A program made the translations under genes and the position numbers. 11,436 nt of DNA from Candidatus Muiribacterium halophilum. GTDB taxonomy: Bacteria; Muiribacteriota; Muiribacteriia; Muiribacteriales; Muiribacteriaceae. Location: the NCBI GenBank assembly GCA_023228995.1, contig JALOAD010000076.1, positions 1 to 11,436 of the forward strand. The letters are read 5' to 3'. Of this stretch, positions 1 through 7,555 are shown piece after piece (positions within the stretch are counted from its first letter, which is position 1; the number at the start of each line of letters is the position of its first letter). Below the pieces are notes generated by a model that saw only the letters and a program-made list of their open reading frames with translations, ran no database searches and was not told where the DNA came from.

Positions 1-728
1 TCATCACTTTTTATTACAGGTTCATCTATAAAATATTCTGTATAAAAATATATAAACTCATTATCATGACAAGCTGAAATTTTATAATTACCAACTTTTA
101 ATTCATCGCCATAACTTGAATCTTTTATAGCATCAAGTATAATAAAATCACCAGATTTTGGTACTTTTAAACTATTATTTAAAGTTTCTGAAACTATTGA
201 CATACTATCATGAGAAGTTTTTATAAGCTTCCAAAAACCATTTCTATATATATCTTCTAAAAGAACATAATTATTTCCTATTTCTTTAACTCTAACAAAA
301 TTCAACATTTTTTGAACTTCTTCTTTTGAAGGTTCTGTTGAATCTATAGCTGATTCGACACCAACATCATTCATATTTGGTATTAAAATATTATTTTTTT
401 GAGAGAATTCAAGCAATTCTTTATTTATATTTTTTAATAATTTCTGTTTTTCATCTTCAAAAACTATTTTTTTCATATGATTTATTTCAACATCAGTAAG
501 ATTAAAACCTGGTATATTATCACCTTCTAAAACTTCATAAGTAATATTATTTTCTTTATTATAAAGAGATGCTGTCAATTTGCCATTATCATTTTTGGAT
601 ATTTTTTGAAGTTTATAGGAAAAATCAGATTTTTCATCTATAAGTATAAATCTACCAATTTCTTGTGAATAAACAACAATTGTTGATATAACAACAAAAA
701 TTAATAAATAAAATATTTTTTTACTCAT
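1..728 (-). CDS. Secreted protein of unknown function, C-terminus beyond left edge
   Basis: An open frame runs from an ATG at 728 to the left edge with no stop (242 codons seen), so this is the N-terminal part of a longer gene. It starts MSKKIFYLLIFVVISTIVVY and then SQE. That is a Lys-Lys start, a hydrophobic core and a V-Y-S site before Gln, a good Sec signal peptide with likely cleavage after Ser21. The start is supported by AGAGGGGA about 8 nt upstream. The mature part is mixed beta/alpha and polar. Residues 64-82 (YEVLEGDNIPGF then NLTDVEI) loosely resemble the 'GD.I.GF.L..I' pattern of GspC/PilP-like periplasmic beta domains; this is only a weak analogy. Residues 91-112 are helical and charged. 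I do not recognise the family. It follows hisS in the same direction but has its own promoter, so a link to translation is unlikely. Location is probably periplasmic or extracellular. Confidence 0.82.
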   Translation of the reverse strand, partial: MSKKIFYLLIFVVISTIVVYSQEIGRFILIDEKSDFSYKLQKISKNDNGKLTASLYNKENNITYEVLEGDNIPGFNLTDVEINHMKKIVFEDEKQKLLKNINKELLEFSQKNNILIPNMNDVGVESAIDSTEPSKEEVQKMLNFVRVKEIGNNYVLLEDIYRNGFWKLIKTSHDSMSIVSETLNNSLKVPKSGDFIILDAIKDSSYGDELKVGNYKISACHDNEFIYFYTEYFIDEPVIKSD

Positions 729-762
729 AATTAAATCCCCTCTATTTAAATCCTTTGTTTAA

Positions 763-792
763 ATATTAATCCAAATAAGGTCCTAATGTCAA
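763..792 (-). promoter_or_regulatory. Sigma-70 promoter for the secreted-protein gene
   Basis: On the minus strand a perfect -35 box TTGACA (787-792) is followed after 18 bp by TAATAT (763-768), or after 17 bp by TTAATA. Transcription would start near 756, giving a leader of about 28 nt with the ribosome binding site. It lies in the 75-bp gap after hisS, so the secreted gene can be expressed separately from hisS. Confidence 0.6.
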
Positions 793-803
793 TATACGGT
801 TTT

Positions 804-2108
804 TTAGAAAGTTGATAAAATTTCTCTAACAGCATGTTCAAGACTTATTTCTTTTTCTGAAAAATTCTTAAGATCTTTTAATTTAAGAATATTTTTTTCA
901 TTTTCATCCTCTCCGATTATAACAGCAAATCTATAACCATTCTTTTCAGCATATTTAAATTGTTTTTTCATTTTAGCATTTTCGTGATAAATATCTGTTT
1001 TTATATTTTCTTTTCTAAATATACAAGCTATATCCAAATATTTACTTTGAATTTTTTCATCAAGATTAAATATAATCACATCTGAAACAGTGTTTTTCTT
1101 TTCTCCAAAAAAATCTCTTTCCTCAAGAGCTGTTATTAATCTTGAAATTCCAATAGAAGCACCAATTGCAGGTATTTTTTCTCCTGTAAAAAGCGACACA
1201 AGACCATCGTATCTTCCACCAGAAAAAATCGCTCCATATTGTGGAGATTCTACAAGTACTGTTTCAAAAACAATACCTGTGTAATAATCAAGACCTCTTA
1301 TAATCAAAGGATCAAATTTAAGATGTTTATTCATAAACAAGCAATATTCAAATATTTTTTTAAATTTATCAATTTCATTTTTTAATTCATCAGGTATAAT
1401 TTCAAGTTTTGACATAAATTTTTGCAAAGAATCAATATTATCAATTAAAAAGTATTCATTTATAATATTAATCTGTTCATTGTTTAAAAGTTTTTCTAAT
1501 TCATCATCAAAAACTTTTATAGGAAGTTTATCTTTTTTATCCATAAGAATTGCAGTTTTTTTCTTTCCTTCCTCATCAAGTTTCATTATATTAAAAAGAA
1601 AATCAACAAATACTCTTGAATTAATCTTTATTAAAAAATCTTCAATTTTTAGATTTGATAAAGTATTATTAATTAAACTTACAATTTCAACATCTGATAA
1701 AACCGAATCTGAACCTACTATATCGCAATCACATTGATAAAACTCCCTATATCTACCTTTTTGAGTATTCTCAGCTCTCCAAACTGGAGCAATATGATAT
1801 CTTTTAAAAGGAAAATTCAACTCATTTTTATGCAAAGCTACAAATCTTGCAAGAGGAACGGTTAAATCATATCTCATTCCTACATCTCTTTGTCCATTAT
1901 CCTGAAATCTATACATAAGTTTTTCATTTTCATCTCCGCCCTTACCAGTTAAAATATCAATATATTCAAGAGCTGGTGTATAAATTGGAGAAAAACCGTA
2001 ATTTTCAAATGTATTTTTTATATTAGATAAAAATTTTTCTTTTATAATTGCATCACATGGTAGTAAATCTCTAAAACCTTTTAATAATCTTGCTTTAATA
2101 TTACTCAT
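804..2108 (-). CDS. hisS: Histidyl-tRNA synthetase, LRYDLT-type
   Basis: Class II aminoacyl-tRNA synthetase that charges tRNA-His with histidine using ATP in the cytoplasm. The 434 aa fit the usual length. Visible signatures are the N-terminal GFRDLLP (11-17), RYDLTVPLARF (79-89), motif 2 with R111/E113 and GRYREFYQ (118-125), the histidine-binding GLDYYTG (272-278) preceded by R271, GGRYDGL (297-303), and motif 3 GASIGISRL (316-324). An alpha/beta anticodon-binding domain follows from about 345 and contains VIIGEDE (397-403). RYDLTVP replaces the LRPEGT of the E. coli-type enzyme, placing this protein in the group that also includes archaeal, eukaryotic and many bacterial enzymes. The ATG at 2108 has GGAGGA 6 nt upstream. 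It lies 69 bp after the amidohydrolase gene with no obvious promoter or T-box leader between them, so it is probably read through from upstream. No clear terminator follows. Confidence 0.97.
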   Translation of the reverse strand: MSNIKARLLKGFRDLLPCDAIIKEKFLSNIKNTFENYGFSPIYTPALEYIDILTGKGGDENEKLMYRFQDNGQRDVGMRYDLTVPLARFVALHKNELNFPFKRYHIAPVWRAENTQKGRYREFYQCDCDIVGSDSVLSDVEIVSLINNTLSNLKIEDFLIKINSRVFVDFLFNIMKLDEEGKKKTAILMDKKDKLPIKVFDDELEKLLNNEQINIINEYFLIDNIDSLQKFMSKLEIIPDELKNEIDKFKKIFEYCLFMNKHLKFDPLIIRGLDYYTGIVFETVLVESPQYGAIFSGGRYDGLVSLFTGEKIPAIGASIGISRLITALEERDFFGEKKNTVSDVIIFNLDEKIQSKYLDIACIFRKENIKTDIYHENAKMKKQFKYAEKNGYRFAVIIGEDENEKNILKLKDLKNFSEKEISLEHAVREILSTF

Positions 2109-2177
2109 AAATCATCCTCCACTTTTGACTTTAATTCCCCATACAACATTGAACATTCGCCATTGTTCTTGCTTTCC

Positions 2178-3656
2178 CTATTCCCCATATCTAAAAACTA
2201 TCTCGCCTTTATATACTGTCATTAGTACTTTAGTATTGAGTATATTATCACATTTTAACATATCTTGCGAAAGAACAACCATATCTGCCTGATTTCCAAT
2301 TAATAAATCTCCCGAAAAAGATTTTTCAAAAACAGCCGGAGTAATCGTATAAGCAATCAAAGCTTCTTTAACACTAATAGTTTCATTTATATTCCAATCT
2401 TTATTATTATCATCTCTTGATGTAGCCCAAAAAACACTCTTTACAACATCAGCTTCAACAACAGGAACATCAGAACCAAATATAAGATTACCTGAATTAT
2501 TTAGAATTGTTCTAAATCTATAGAGATAATTTATCCTGTCACTTAAATACTTTTTTGACAATTCTATATCATCTTTAATATGTAATGGTTGCATTGAAAA
2601 CCATTTTGATTTGATTTTTACTATATCTTCATCACTAATTAATTGAGCATGTTCAATTCTTGAATTTTTCATATTATATTTAATGAATTTATCCAAAATA
2701 ATACTAACTGCTTTATCACCTATAGCATGAATTGCAACATCAATATTATTTTTTGAACATTGTTTTAAAATACTATCAATTTCATCTTCATTTAAAACTA
2801 AAATACCTGAAAAATCATAATTTGTGAAATTATCTTTCATACAGCATGTAAGTGAACCAAGCGAACCATCTGCAAAAAGTTTTAAACCAAAAAACATGTC
2901 ATTATTTTTATTAATATGATTTCTATAATAATTTAAAATATTAAGTTTTAAATTATCTTTTTCATCTTTAATAAAATCAGCAATTACATCATCATCCATA
3001 TTATGAACTGTTGTAATACCGTATTTATGAAAATAATTTTGAGTAAGTTTAAAATTATCTTTCAAATCTTTTATATTTGTTTTTAAATACTCTTCAAAAA
3101 TATCCTCACCTTTTTCAAATATCAATCCTGTAAATAATCCATTTTTATTTTTTTGAGAGTATTTATCAAATAATTGTTTTTTATCATCAGGAATAAATTC
3201 CATAGCTTTTGAATTAATCAAAAATGAATGTATATCTTTTGAATGAAAAAATATTGGATTATATGGAGTAATTCTATCAATTTCAAACAAATCTGGCATA
3301 TTTTCAAGAAAATTCCTTGAAAATCCTCCGCCTATTATCCATTCATTTTTTTTAAAATTATTTAAACTTTTTTTTAAAGTATCTAAAAACTCATATTTAT
3401 CAGTTTTTTCATTAAATATAATTTCAGAAAATCTTTTTGTAAGAAATTCCAAATGTACATGACAATCATGAAATCCTGGATACACAGTGTTTCCTTCAAG
3501 ATCTACACTGTTTTTAAAAAATTCCAAAGGTATATCGTTTTTTTCTTTGAATAAATCTATAATAATTCCTTTATTATCTACAAGCACAGCATAATAAATT
3601 TTTGAAAATTCATCTGAATAAATATTACCATTAAAAAACAATTTATTATTTATCAT
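2178..3656 (-). CDS. YtcJ-like amidohydrolase (amidohydrolase 3 family)
   Basis: Metal-dependent hydrolase of the amidohydrolase superfamily, usually acting on C-N bonds of amides or cyclic compounds; the substrate cannot be told from sequence. The family hallmarks are all present: PGFHDCHVH (60-68; metal ligands H66 and H68), GGGF (109-112), KLFADGSLGS (259-268), IHAIGDKA (309-316; H310), RIEHAQ (333-338; H336), SMQPLH (354-359), FGSDVPV (393-399; D396) and the closing ADMVVL (457-462). The 492 aa are slightly short for YtcJ-like proteins (about 520-550) but all ligands are intact, so it should be active. There is no signal peptide, so it is cytoplasmic. Its start overlaps the stop of the upstream GDYXXLXY gene by 4 bp (ATGA), with GAGGAA as ribosome binding site, implying translational coupling. 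The final codons run into a pyrimidine-rich repeat-like spacer before hisS. Confidence 0.93.
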   Translation of the reverse strand: MINNKLFFNGNIYSDEFSKIYYAVLVDNKGIIIDLFKEKNDIPLEFFKNSVDLEGNTVYPGFHDCHVHLEFLTKRFSEIIFNEKTDKYEFLDTLKKSLNNFKKNEWIIGGGFSRNFLENMPDLFEIDRITPYNPIFFHSKDIHSFLINSKAMEFIPDDKKQLFDKYSQKNKNGLFTGLIFEKGEDIFEEYLKTNIKDLKDNFKLTQNYFHKYGITTVHNMDDDVIADFIKDEKDNLKLNILNYYRNHINKNNDMFFGLKLFADGSLGSLTCCMKDNFTNYDFSGILVLNEDEIDSILKQCSKNNIDVAIHAIGDKAVSIILDKFIKYNMKNSRIEHAQLISDEDIVKIKSKWFSMQPLHIKDDIELSKKYLSDRINYLYRFRTILNNSGNLIFGSDVPVVEADVVKSVFWATSRDDNNKDWNINETISVKEALIAYTITPAVFEKSFSGDLLIGNQADMVVLSQDMLKCDNILNTKVLMTVYKGEIVFRYGE

Positions 3657-4183
3657 TTTTCCTCTAAAATCCCATAAACAATGCCTTCACCATTAGAATT
3701 TAAAGATACTTTAACATATAAATCTTCATTATTAATTTTATTTTCATAATCAATAGCTTTGCCTTCTTCAACATAATAATCTTCAATACCAAAATTAATA
3801 AACAATTTAAACTTTTTGTTTTTTTCATTATCTAAAACAGCATAGGAATATTTAACATGACCTTTTATAAAAGTTAAATTTTTTTCAGGTTTTTTTAAAG
3901 AATATCCATTATAAGACCAAACATTTAAATTATTTTTTAAAATAATATAAATAGCTTCACCTTTAGGTAATTTATTTTCTAATTTTATTTCTAATTCAGA
4001 AAAATCATAAGTTAATCTAATATATTCTCCTCTCATTATAGATCTTGGATCTACAGGATTAACTTTTAAAATTATCTTTTTGCCTTTTTCTATATGATTA
4101 TGTTTTGAATAAACCATAAAAAGTAAAAACAAAACCTGAATAATTACAATTGTTATATAAATATATTTTTTATTTTTACTCAT
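3653..4183 (-). CDS. GDYXXLXY-family membrane-anchored protein
   Basis: A 176-aa protein with a basic N-terminus (MSKNKKYIY), one transmembrane segment (about 8-25) and an extracytoplasmic beta-rich domain. The family signature is at 45-59: DPRSIMRGEYIRLTY, where Asp of GDYxxLxY is replaced by Glu (G52-E53-Y54-I-R-L57-T-Y59). The function of the family is unknown. Its members are typically encoded beside, or fused to, DUF2157 membrane proteins, and that is the arrangement here: the start overlaps the DUF2157 stop by 4 bp (ATGA) and has a strong AAAGGAGG site. It also overlaps the downstream amidohydrolase by 4 bp. By inference the two membrane proteins form one envelope unit. I am confident of the family and have no functional assignment. 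Confidence 0.88.
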   Translation of the reverse strand: MSKNKKYIYITIVIIQVLFLLFMVYSKHNHIEKGKKIILKVNPVDPRSIMRGEYIRLTYDFSELEIKLENKLPKGEAIYIILKNNLNVWSYNGYSLKKPEKNLTFIKGHVKYSYAVLDNEKNKKFKLFINFGIEDYYVEEGKAIDYENKINNEDLYVKVSLNSNGEGIVYGILEEK

Positions 4184-5496
4184 TTGTCCTCCTTTATTAT
4201 TTCAATAATATTTCTTCTTTTTCTTTCAATAAAAGTAGAAATCAAAATCAGGATAAAACCTGTTACAAAAAAATAAAAACCTCGAGGAAGGTATTTATAA
4301 GCATAATCTAAATATCTTGCTATAAAATGAATAAGAAAAAAAACAACACCAATATTAACAAATAATATGCTTTTTTGTTTTATATTTATATTTATAGTTT
4401 TAATTGTAAAATAAAGTAGATTTATATTAAAAATAATATAAATAAAACTATTAGCATATTTTAAATCTTTAATATATGGTGCTAAAACTAATAAAAATAC
4501 TGGTAACATTTGAAATAAATAAAAAAATCTATTATCTTTTAATTTTTTAAATGAAAAAGCGTACCATATTAAGGAAAAAAGTAAAATATCAATAAAAGTA
4601 TATAATAAATTAGTATTATATGTTTTATTTGAAAAAAACTCAATTGTCGTTGTTATTACACGTTTATTGCTCATAAAAAACAAGGAAAAAAACACAAGAA
4701 TATAATTCCAAAATTTATATGTATTTATAAATTTACCTATATTAATTTTCTTTTCAATTGAAATAACATAAAAAACAAGCCCAATAGATAAATAAAGTAG
4801 ATTTGAAATAACACTCTGACTAAAATCTCCAAAATATCCTATAAAAGTAAAAGAAAACCAAGATAAAAAAGAAATTATACATAAATTTATTAAAAAAGCT
4901 GAAACTCTTTTATAGCCAATACAAACAAAAAACATTATAAATGCTAAATAAACAAGGTTTAGTTTATGAAAATCATTAGTTAAAAAAACATTCCAAAAAT
5001 GCAATAAAACCATTGGCAATAATACAAATATCTTATTTTTAAAAAGAAAAATAAATGGAATTACAAGTAAACCCCATGCAAGAAGTCCATTGCTATATTT
5101 AGATTGTATATTAAATATTTGAGCAACAAGAAAAATCGATGCACCAAATACAATATTACCCAAAAAAACAATACTTGTTCCTGTTTTCTTTCTATTAGTA
5201 TAATTATACAAAACAAAACCTATAATATAGGACAATATAAGAAAAGAATTTACAATTAAAAACCTTGTCCATTTACCAAATTCATTCCAATTTGAAGATA
5301 TAAATAGTATTACACTTGCACCAATTAAAATAGCTCCAAACAAGGATATTATTGCAGAAAAACTAAAAATCCCAGACTCATTTTTATTATTATTATAATA
5401 ATCTGCAATTTTATCACTCTGTTGTTGTGTAATAATACCTTTTTCTTTTATTTCCTCTATTCTTTTATAAAACCAGTGAAAAAAAACAGTATTCAT
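4180..5496 (-). CDS. DUF2157 polytopic membrane protein
   Basis: A 438-aa very hydrophobic integral membrane protein. A soluble amphipathic N-terminus (about 1-42, including KRIEEIKEKGIITQQQSDKI) is the characteristic DUF2157 leader. About 13-14 transmembrane segments follow, the first near 45-68 and the last near 404-423. Between the first two segments is SSNWNEFGKWTRF (68-80), a conserved family element. Near the C-terminus ARYLDYAYKYLPRGFYFF (393-410) precedes the last helix and a basic ERKRR tail (424-428). Its molecular role is unknown. It is the first gene of the minus-strand cluster, with GAGGAA as ribosome binding site and a -10 TATAAT upstream, and it is coupled by ATGA overlap to its usual partner, the GDYXXLXY protein. 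F, I, N and K richness fits the AT-rich genome. Confidence 0.88.
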   Translation of the reverse strand: MNTVFFHWFYKRIEEIKEKGIITQQQSDKIADYYNNNKNESGIFSFSAIISLFGAILIGASVILFISSNWNEFGKWTRFLIVNSFLILSYIIGFVLYNYTNRKKTGTSIVFLGNIVFGASIFLVAQIFNIQSKYSNGLLAWGLLVIPFIFLFKNKIFVLLPMVLLHFWNVFLTNDFHKLNLVYLAFIMFFVCIGYKRVSAFLINLCIISFLSWFSFTFIGYFGDFSQSVISNLLYLSIGLVFYVISIEKKINIGKFINTYKFWNYILVFFSLFFMSNKRVITTTIEFFSNKTYNTNLLYTFIDILLFSLIWYAFSFKKLKDNRFFYLFQMLPVFLLVLAPYIKDLKYANSFIYIIFNINLLYFTIKTININIKQKSILFVNIGVVFFLIHFIARYLDYAYKYLPRGFYFFVTGFILILISTFIERKRRNIIEIIKEDK

Positions 5497-5546
5497 AAAT
5501 ATTCCTCTATATTTTTTTTATTATCCAAACTAGTTGAAACCTCTAA

Positions 5547-5575
5547 ATTATACAATATTTAATATATTTTTTAAA
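5547..5575 (-). promoter_or_regulatory. Probable promoter of the DUF2157-GDYXXLXY-amidohydrolase-hisS cluster
   Basis: On the minus strand TTTAAA (5570-5575) is followed after 17 bp by a consensus TATAAT (5547-5552). The predicted start near 5540 gives a leader of about 44 nt. The -35 box matches TTGACA at only four of six positions. In DNA this AT-rich such matches occur by chance, so support rests on the exact -10 and the position. Confidence 0.45.
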
Positions 5576-5618
5576 CAAAAACATTTTGATTTTAAATGAG
5601 GATTAAAAAAAAGAAACC

Positions 5619-5640
5619 CTGATTTTTTCAACAGCCTCTA
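5619..5640. other. Possible insertion-sequence end relic
   Basis: Read on the minus strand, 5640-5619 is TAGAGGCTGTTGAAAAAATC. I recall GGCTGTTGAAAAA as a recurring sequence at the ends of several transposon families, including IS1182-like elements. No transposase gene and no second copy of this end is present in the window. At most it is a remnant, and it could be chance in AT-rich DNA. Confidence 0.2.
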
Positions 5641-5643
5641 AAA

Positions 5644-5777
5644 TACCGAATGATTATTTTTTTGCGTTATTGTAATGATAAAAAAATCAAAAGCGAGATC
5701 CCGGCTCAGAATAGTACCGGGATGACAGTTTCTCAGAATAGTACCGGTATGACATTATATTGGTTTTTGATTATTTA
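5644..5777. repeat. Dispersed repeat, long copy 1
   Basis: About 134 bp that align with 9756-9888 at roughly 90% identity by eye, with one single-base indel near 5694. From left to right it contains TACCGAATG, a T-rich/A-rich inverted pair (ATTTTTTT ... AAAAAAAT), the 30-bp invariant core (5698-5727), and a second diverged 27-bp copy of the core's inner part (5732-5758). The last matching bases reach the fapA stop codon (5775-5777), so the repeat abuts or supplies the end of that gene. Confidence 0.85.
5680..5723 (-). terminator. Likely intrinsic terminator of fapA, inside the repeat
   Basis: A 7-bp stem ATCCCGG/CCGGGAT (5698-5704 with 5717-5723) encloses a 12-nt loop. Read on the minus strand it is followed by CTCGC, then TTTTGATTTTTTT (5692-5680). 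It lies about 50 bp after the fapA stop in the direction of transcription. The loop is large and the T tract begins 5 nt after the stem, so efficiency is uncertain. On the plus strand no T tract follows the stem. Confidence 0.5.
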
Positions 5778-7313
5778 TATTGTTGCTAATTCAATTTTAT
5801 TTAAAGTTTTATCCCACATATACTTTTGAGCATTTTGTTTTTTATCAATTAACATCTTAGCTTCACCAATTGTTATACATGTTCCTGGAAATATATCTTT
5901 TGATATCCTAATATAAGGAAAGCTGTTAAAATTATATAAAGTTTTTTCGATTTCAATTAATTTATTTTTTATTTTTTCTATTTCACTTAAAATAATTTTA
6001 TTTTTATTACTTAATACACAAAGTATTTTTTTAACTTCATTCTCCATAGAACACGGATCACAATAATTGCCAAGAATCTTTTGAAGATAAGCTGATATTT
6101 TTACATTCATTTCTCTAAGCTCTTCTAGTTTTAAAACTTTTTCATTATATTCAATTTGAGAATAATAATTAAGTCCTGCAATAAGTCTTGTTGTTGTTCC
6201 CATTGGAGAACCAGCTTCAACACATTCAATTCCATTAAAACCATATACTAAAGATGCAACTAATTGACCTTTTTCTCCAGATGCAATAACTTTATTCCCA
6301 GCTATTATTGTACTTCTTATAGCAGCTTTAGATATATATACATCATTTCCTGCCGATACAAAAGAATTTTCTATAAATTTTGCTGAAATATTTTTATCTG
6401 CTTTTACAATACATTTTTCTTTAGTTAAAATACCTTTAATTACAGTAATATTTCCATTAGAATATACATTTGATGAATAAATATTGCCATCAACATGTAT
6501 GTCACCTCTAACATTGATATCAAAACCATCATTTATGTTACCATGAATAATTAGCGAACCATCAAAATTAATATTACCTATTTCAAGATCAAAATCACCT
6601 TGTATTACAAGTTCAGGATAAACTGAAACTTGGTTGTTTTCTCCAATATGAACTCTTCCTTCTATTTCAGAATAAACAGCATTTTCGTTTTCAACAAATT
6701 TTGTGTTTAGACCGGGAAAAAGTTTTTCTTCTTTAAGAACAGCAGGAATGATTTTATTACCAGTAACATCAATACCTTCTTTTGATGGTTCGCCTGGAAT
6801 AATTGATATTATTTTTTCTCCTGATTCAACACTTTTTACTTTATTAATGTCTCTATAATCTATTTTTTCATTATCAGTTATTTTTTCATTATTATATTTT
6901 TTCTCAAAATGCAATATATAAGTTTCAGCTTTTCCATCAAAAGCAGGAATTCCTTTAGCTATCAATTTTTTTCTTATTATTTTATTTTTTTTTATCGCAT
7001 TAGAAACATAATTATTTATTATCTGCCAATCAATTCCGTAATTTACCTGTATTTTTTCAAGATATTTTTTTACCTTTTCTACAGTAACTGGACTTCCTTT
7101 GCCAACAGGAGGATAAACTGTTAAAAACACTTTCAATTTATCTGAAGAAATATCAATATCAAAACTACCATTTTCAGATATTAAAAACTCAGTTATATCT
7201 TTTAATGATTCTTCAGAATTTATATTATCAGAATCTTGAGGAATAGATAATTCTTTAGTTTTATCAACAAGATTAAGACCTTCTTTCAAAAGTATTTTAA
7301 TAGCTTTATCCAT
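5775..7313 (-). CDS. FapA-family (DUF342) protein
   Basis: A 512-aa cytoplasmic protein of the FapA/DUF342 family, sometimes named flagellar assembly protein A; its biochemical role is poorly known. The N-terminal region (about 40-135) carries VYPPVGKGSPVT (67-78) and VNYGID (90-95), typical of the family. Residues 165-210 hold a G-E-P-S-K-E-G-x-D-V-x-G turn region. The core (about 230-380) is a repetitive beta-helix of short strands: NINFDGSLIIHGNINDGF (247-264), VRGDIHVDGNIYSS (268-281), then KNISAKFIENSFVSAGNDVY (307-326). A long predicted coiled coil covers about 383-462. The C-terminus IFPGTCITIGEA (474-485) is the usual end motif. The ATG at 7313 has AAGGGG 5 nt upstream and a strong promoter. 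No flagellar genes are nearby, so a flagellar role is not supported by context. The stop codon touches a dispersed repeat. Confidence 0.9.
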   Translation of the reverse strand: MDKAIKILLKEGLNLVDKTKELSIPQDSDNINSEESLKDITEFLISENGSFDIDISSDKLKVFLTVYPPVGKGSPVTVEKVKKYLEKIQVNYGIDWQIINNYVSNAIKKNKIIRKKLIAKGIPAFDGKAETYILHFEKKYNNEKITDNEKIDYRDINKVKSVESGEKIISIIPGEPSKEGIDVTGNKIIPAVLKEEKLFPGLNTKFVENENAVYSEIEGRVHIGENNQVSVYPELVIQGDFDLEIGNINFDGSLIIHGNINDGFDINVRGDIHVDGNIYSSNVYSNGNITVIKGILTKEKCIVKADKNISAKFIENSFVSAGNDVYISKAAIRSTIIAGNKVIASGEKGQLVASLVYGFNGIECVEAGSPMGTTTRLIAGLNYYSQIEYNEKVLKLEELREMNVKISAYLQKILGNYCDPCSMENEVKKILCVLSNKNKIILSEIEKIKNKLIEIEKTLYNFNSFPYIRISKDIFPGTCITIGEAKMLIDKKQNAQKYMWDKTLNKIELATI

Positions 7314-7348
7314 TTTTTCCCCTTATATCCTTTAATATATTAAAATAT

Positions 7349-7377
7349 ATTATAATTAAACTTTATATATTTTTCAA
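7349..7377 (-). promoter_or_regulatory. Sigma-70 promoter of fapA
   Basis: On the minus strand TTGAAA (7372-7377), a 17-bp spacer and an exact TATAAT (7349-7354). Transcription should start near 7342, giving a leader of about 29 nt that contains AAGGGG. No motility-type sigma-28 (TAAA/GCCGATAA) elements are seen here. Confidence 0.65.
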
Positions 7378-7489
7378 GTTATTTATTAATTTTATCAGTG
7401 TTTGTTAGTTTTTTTCATTTTCATTTAATTAACTGCTATTATATTATATATTATATTTTTAACCTTTAATTTTCAGTATTTAGTCCAAT

Positions 7490-7518
7490 TTGACTAAAGT
7501 TTTTTTAAGATGTATTAT
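7490..7518 (+). promoter_or_regulatory. Sigma-70 promoter of the lipoprotein gene pair
   Basis: TTGACT (7490-7495), a 17-bp spacer and TATTAT (7513-7518). The start would be near 7525, about 31 nt before the lipoprotein ATG. It points away from the fapA promoter; about 110 bp separate the two -35 boxes. Confidence 0.6.
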
Positions 7519-7555
7519 TTATTAACTTAAAAATTGATTTTCTCTGGAGTTTAAA

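Noticed and set aside
1090-1284. Plus-strand open frame inside hisS
   Set aside because: Antisense to conserved HisRS motifs; no ribosome binding site or independent evidence.
1480-1737. Plus-strand open frame inside hisS
   Set aside because: Ser/Phe-rich antisense shadow of an AT-rich gene.
2109-2177. T-box or other leader riboswitch before hisS
   Set aside because: The gap is only 69 bp, with no specifier-like structure, T-box sequence or antiterminator.
6909-7124. Plus-strand open frame inside fapA
   Set aside because: Phe/Tyr/Ile-rich antisense shadow of the FapA N-terminal domain; the frame is explained by codon bias.
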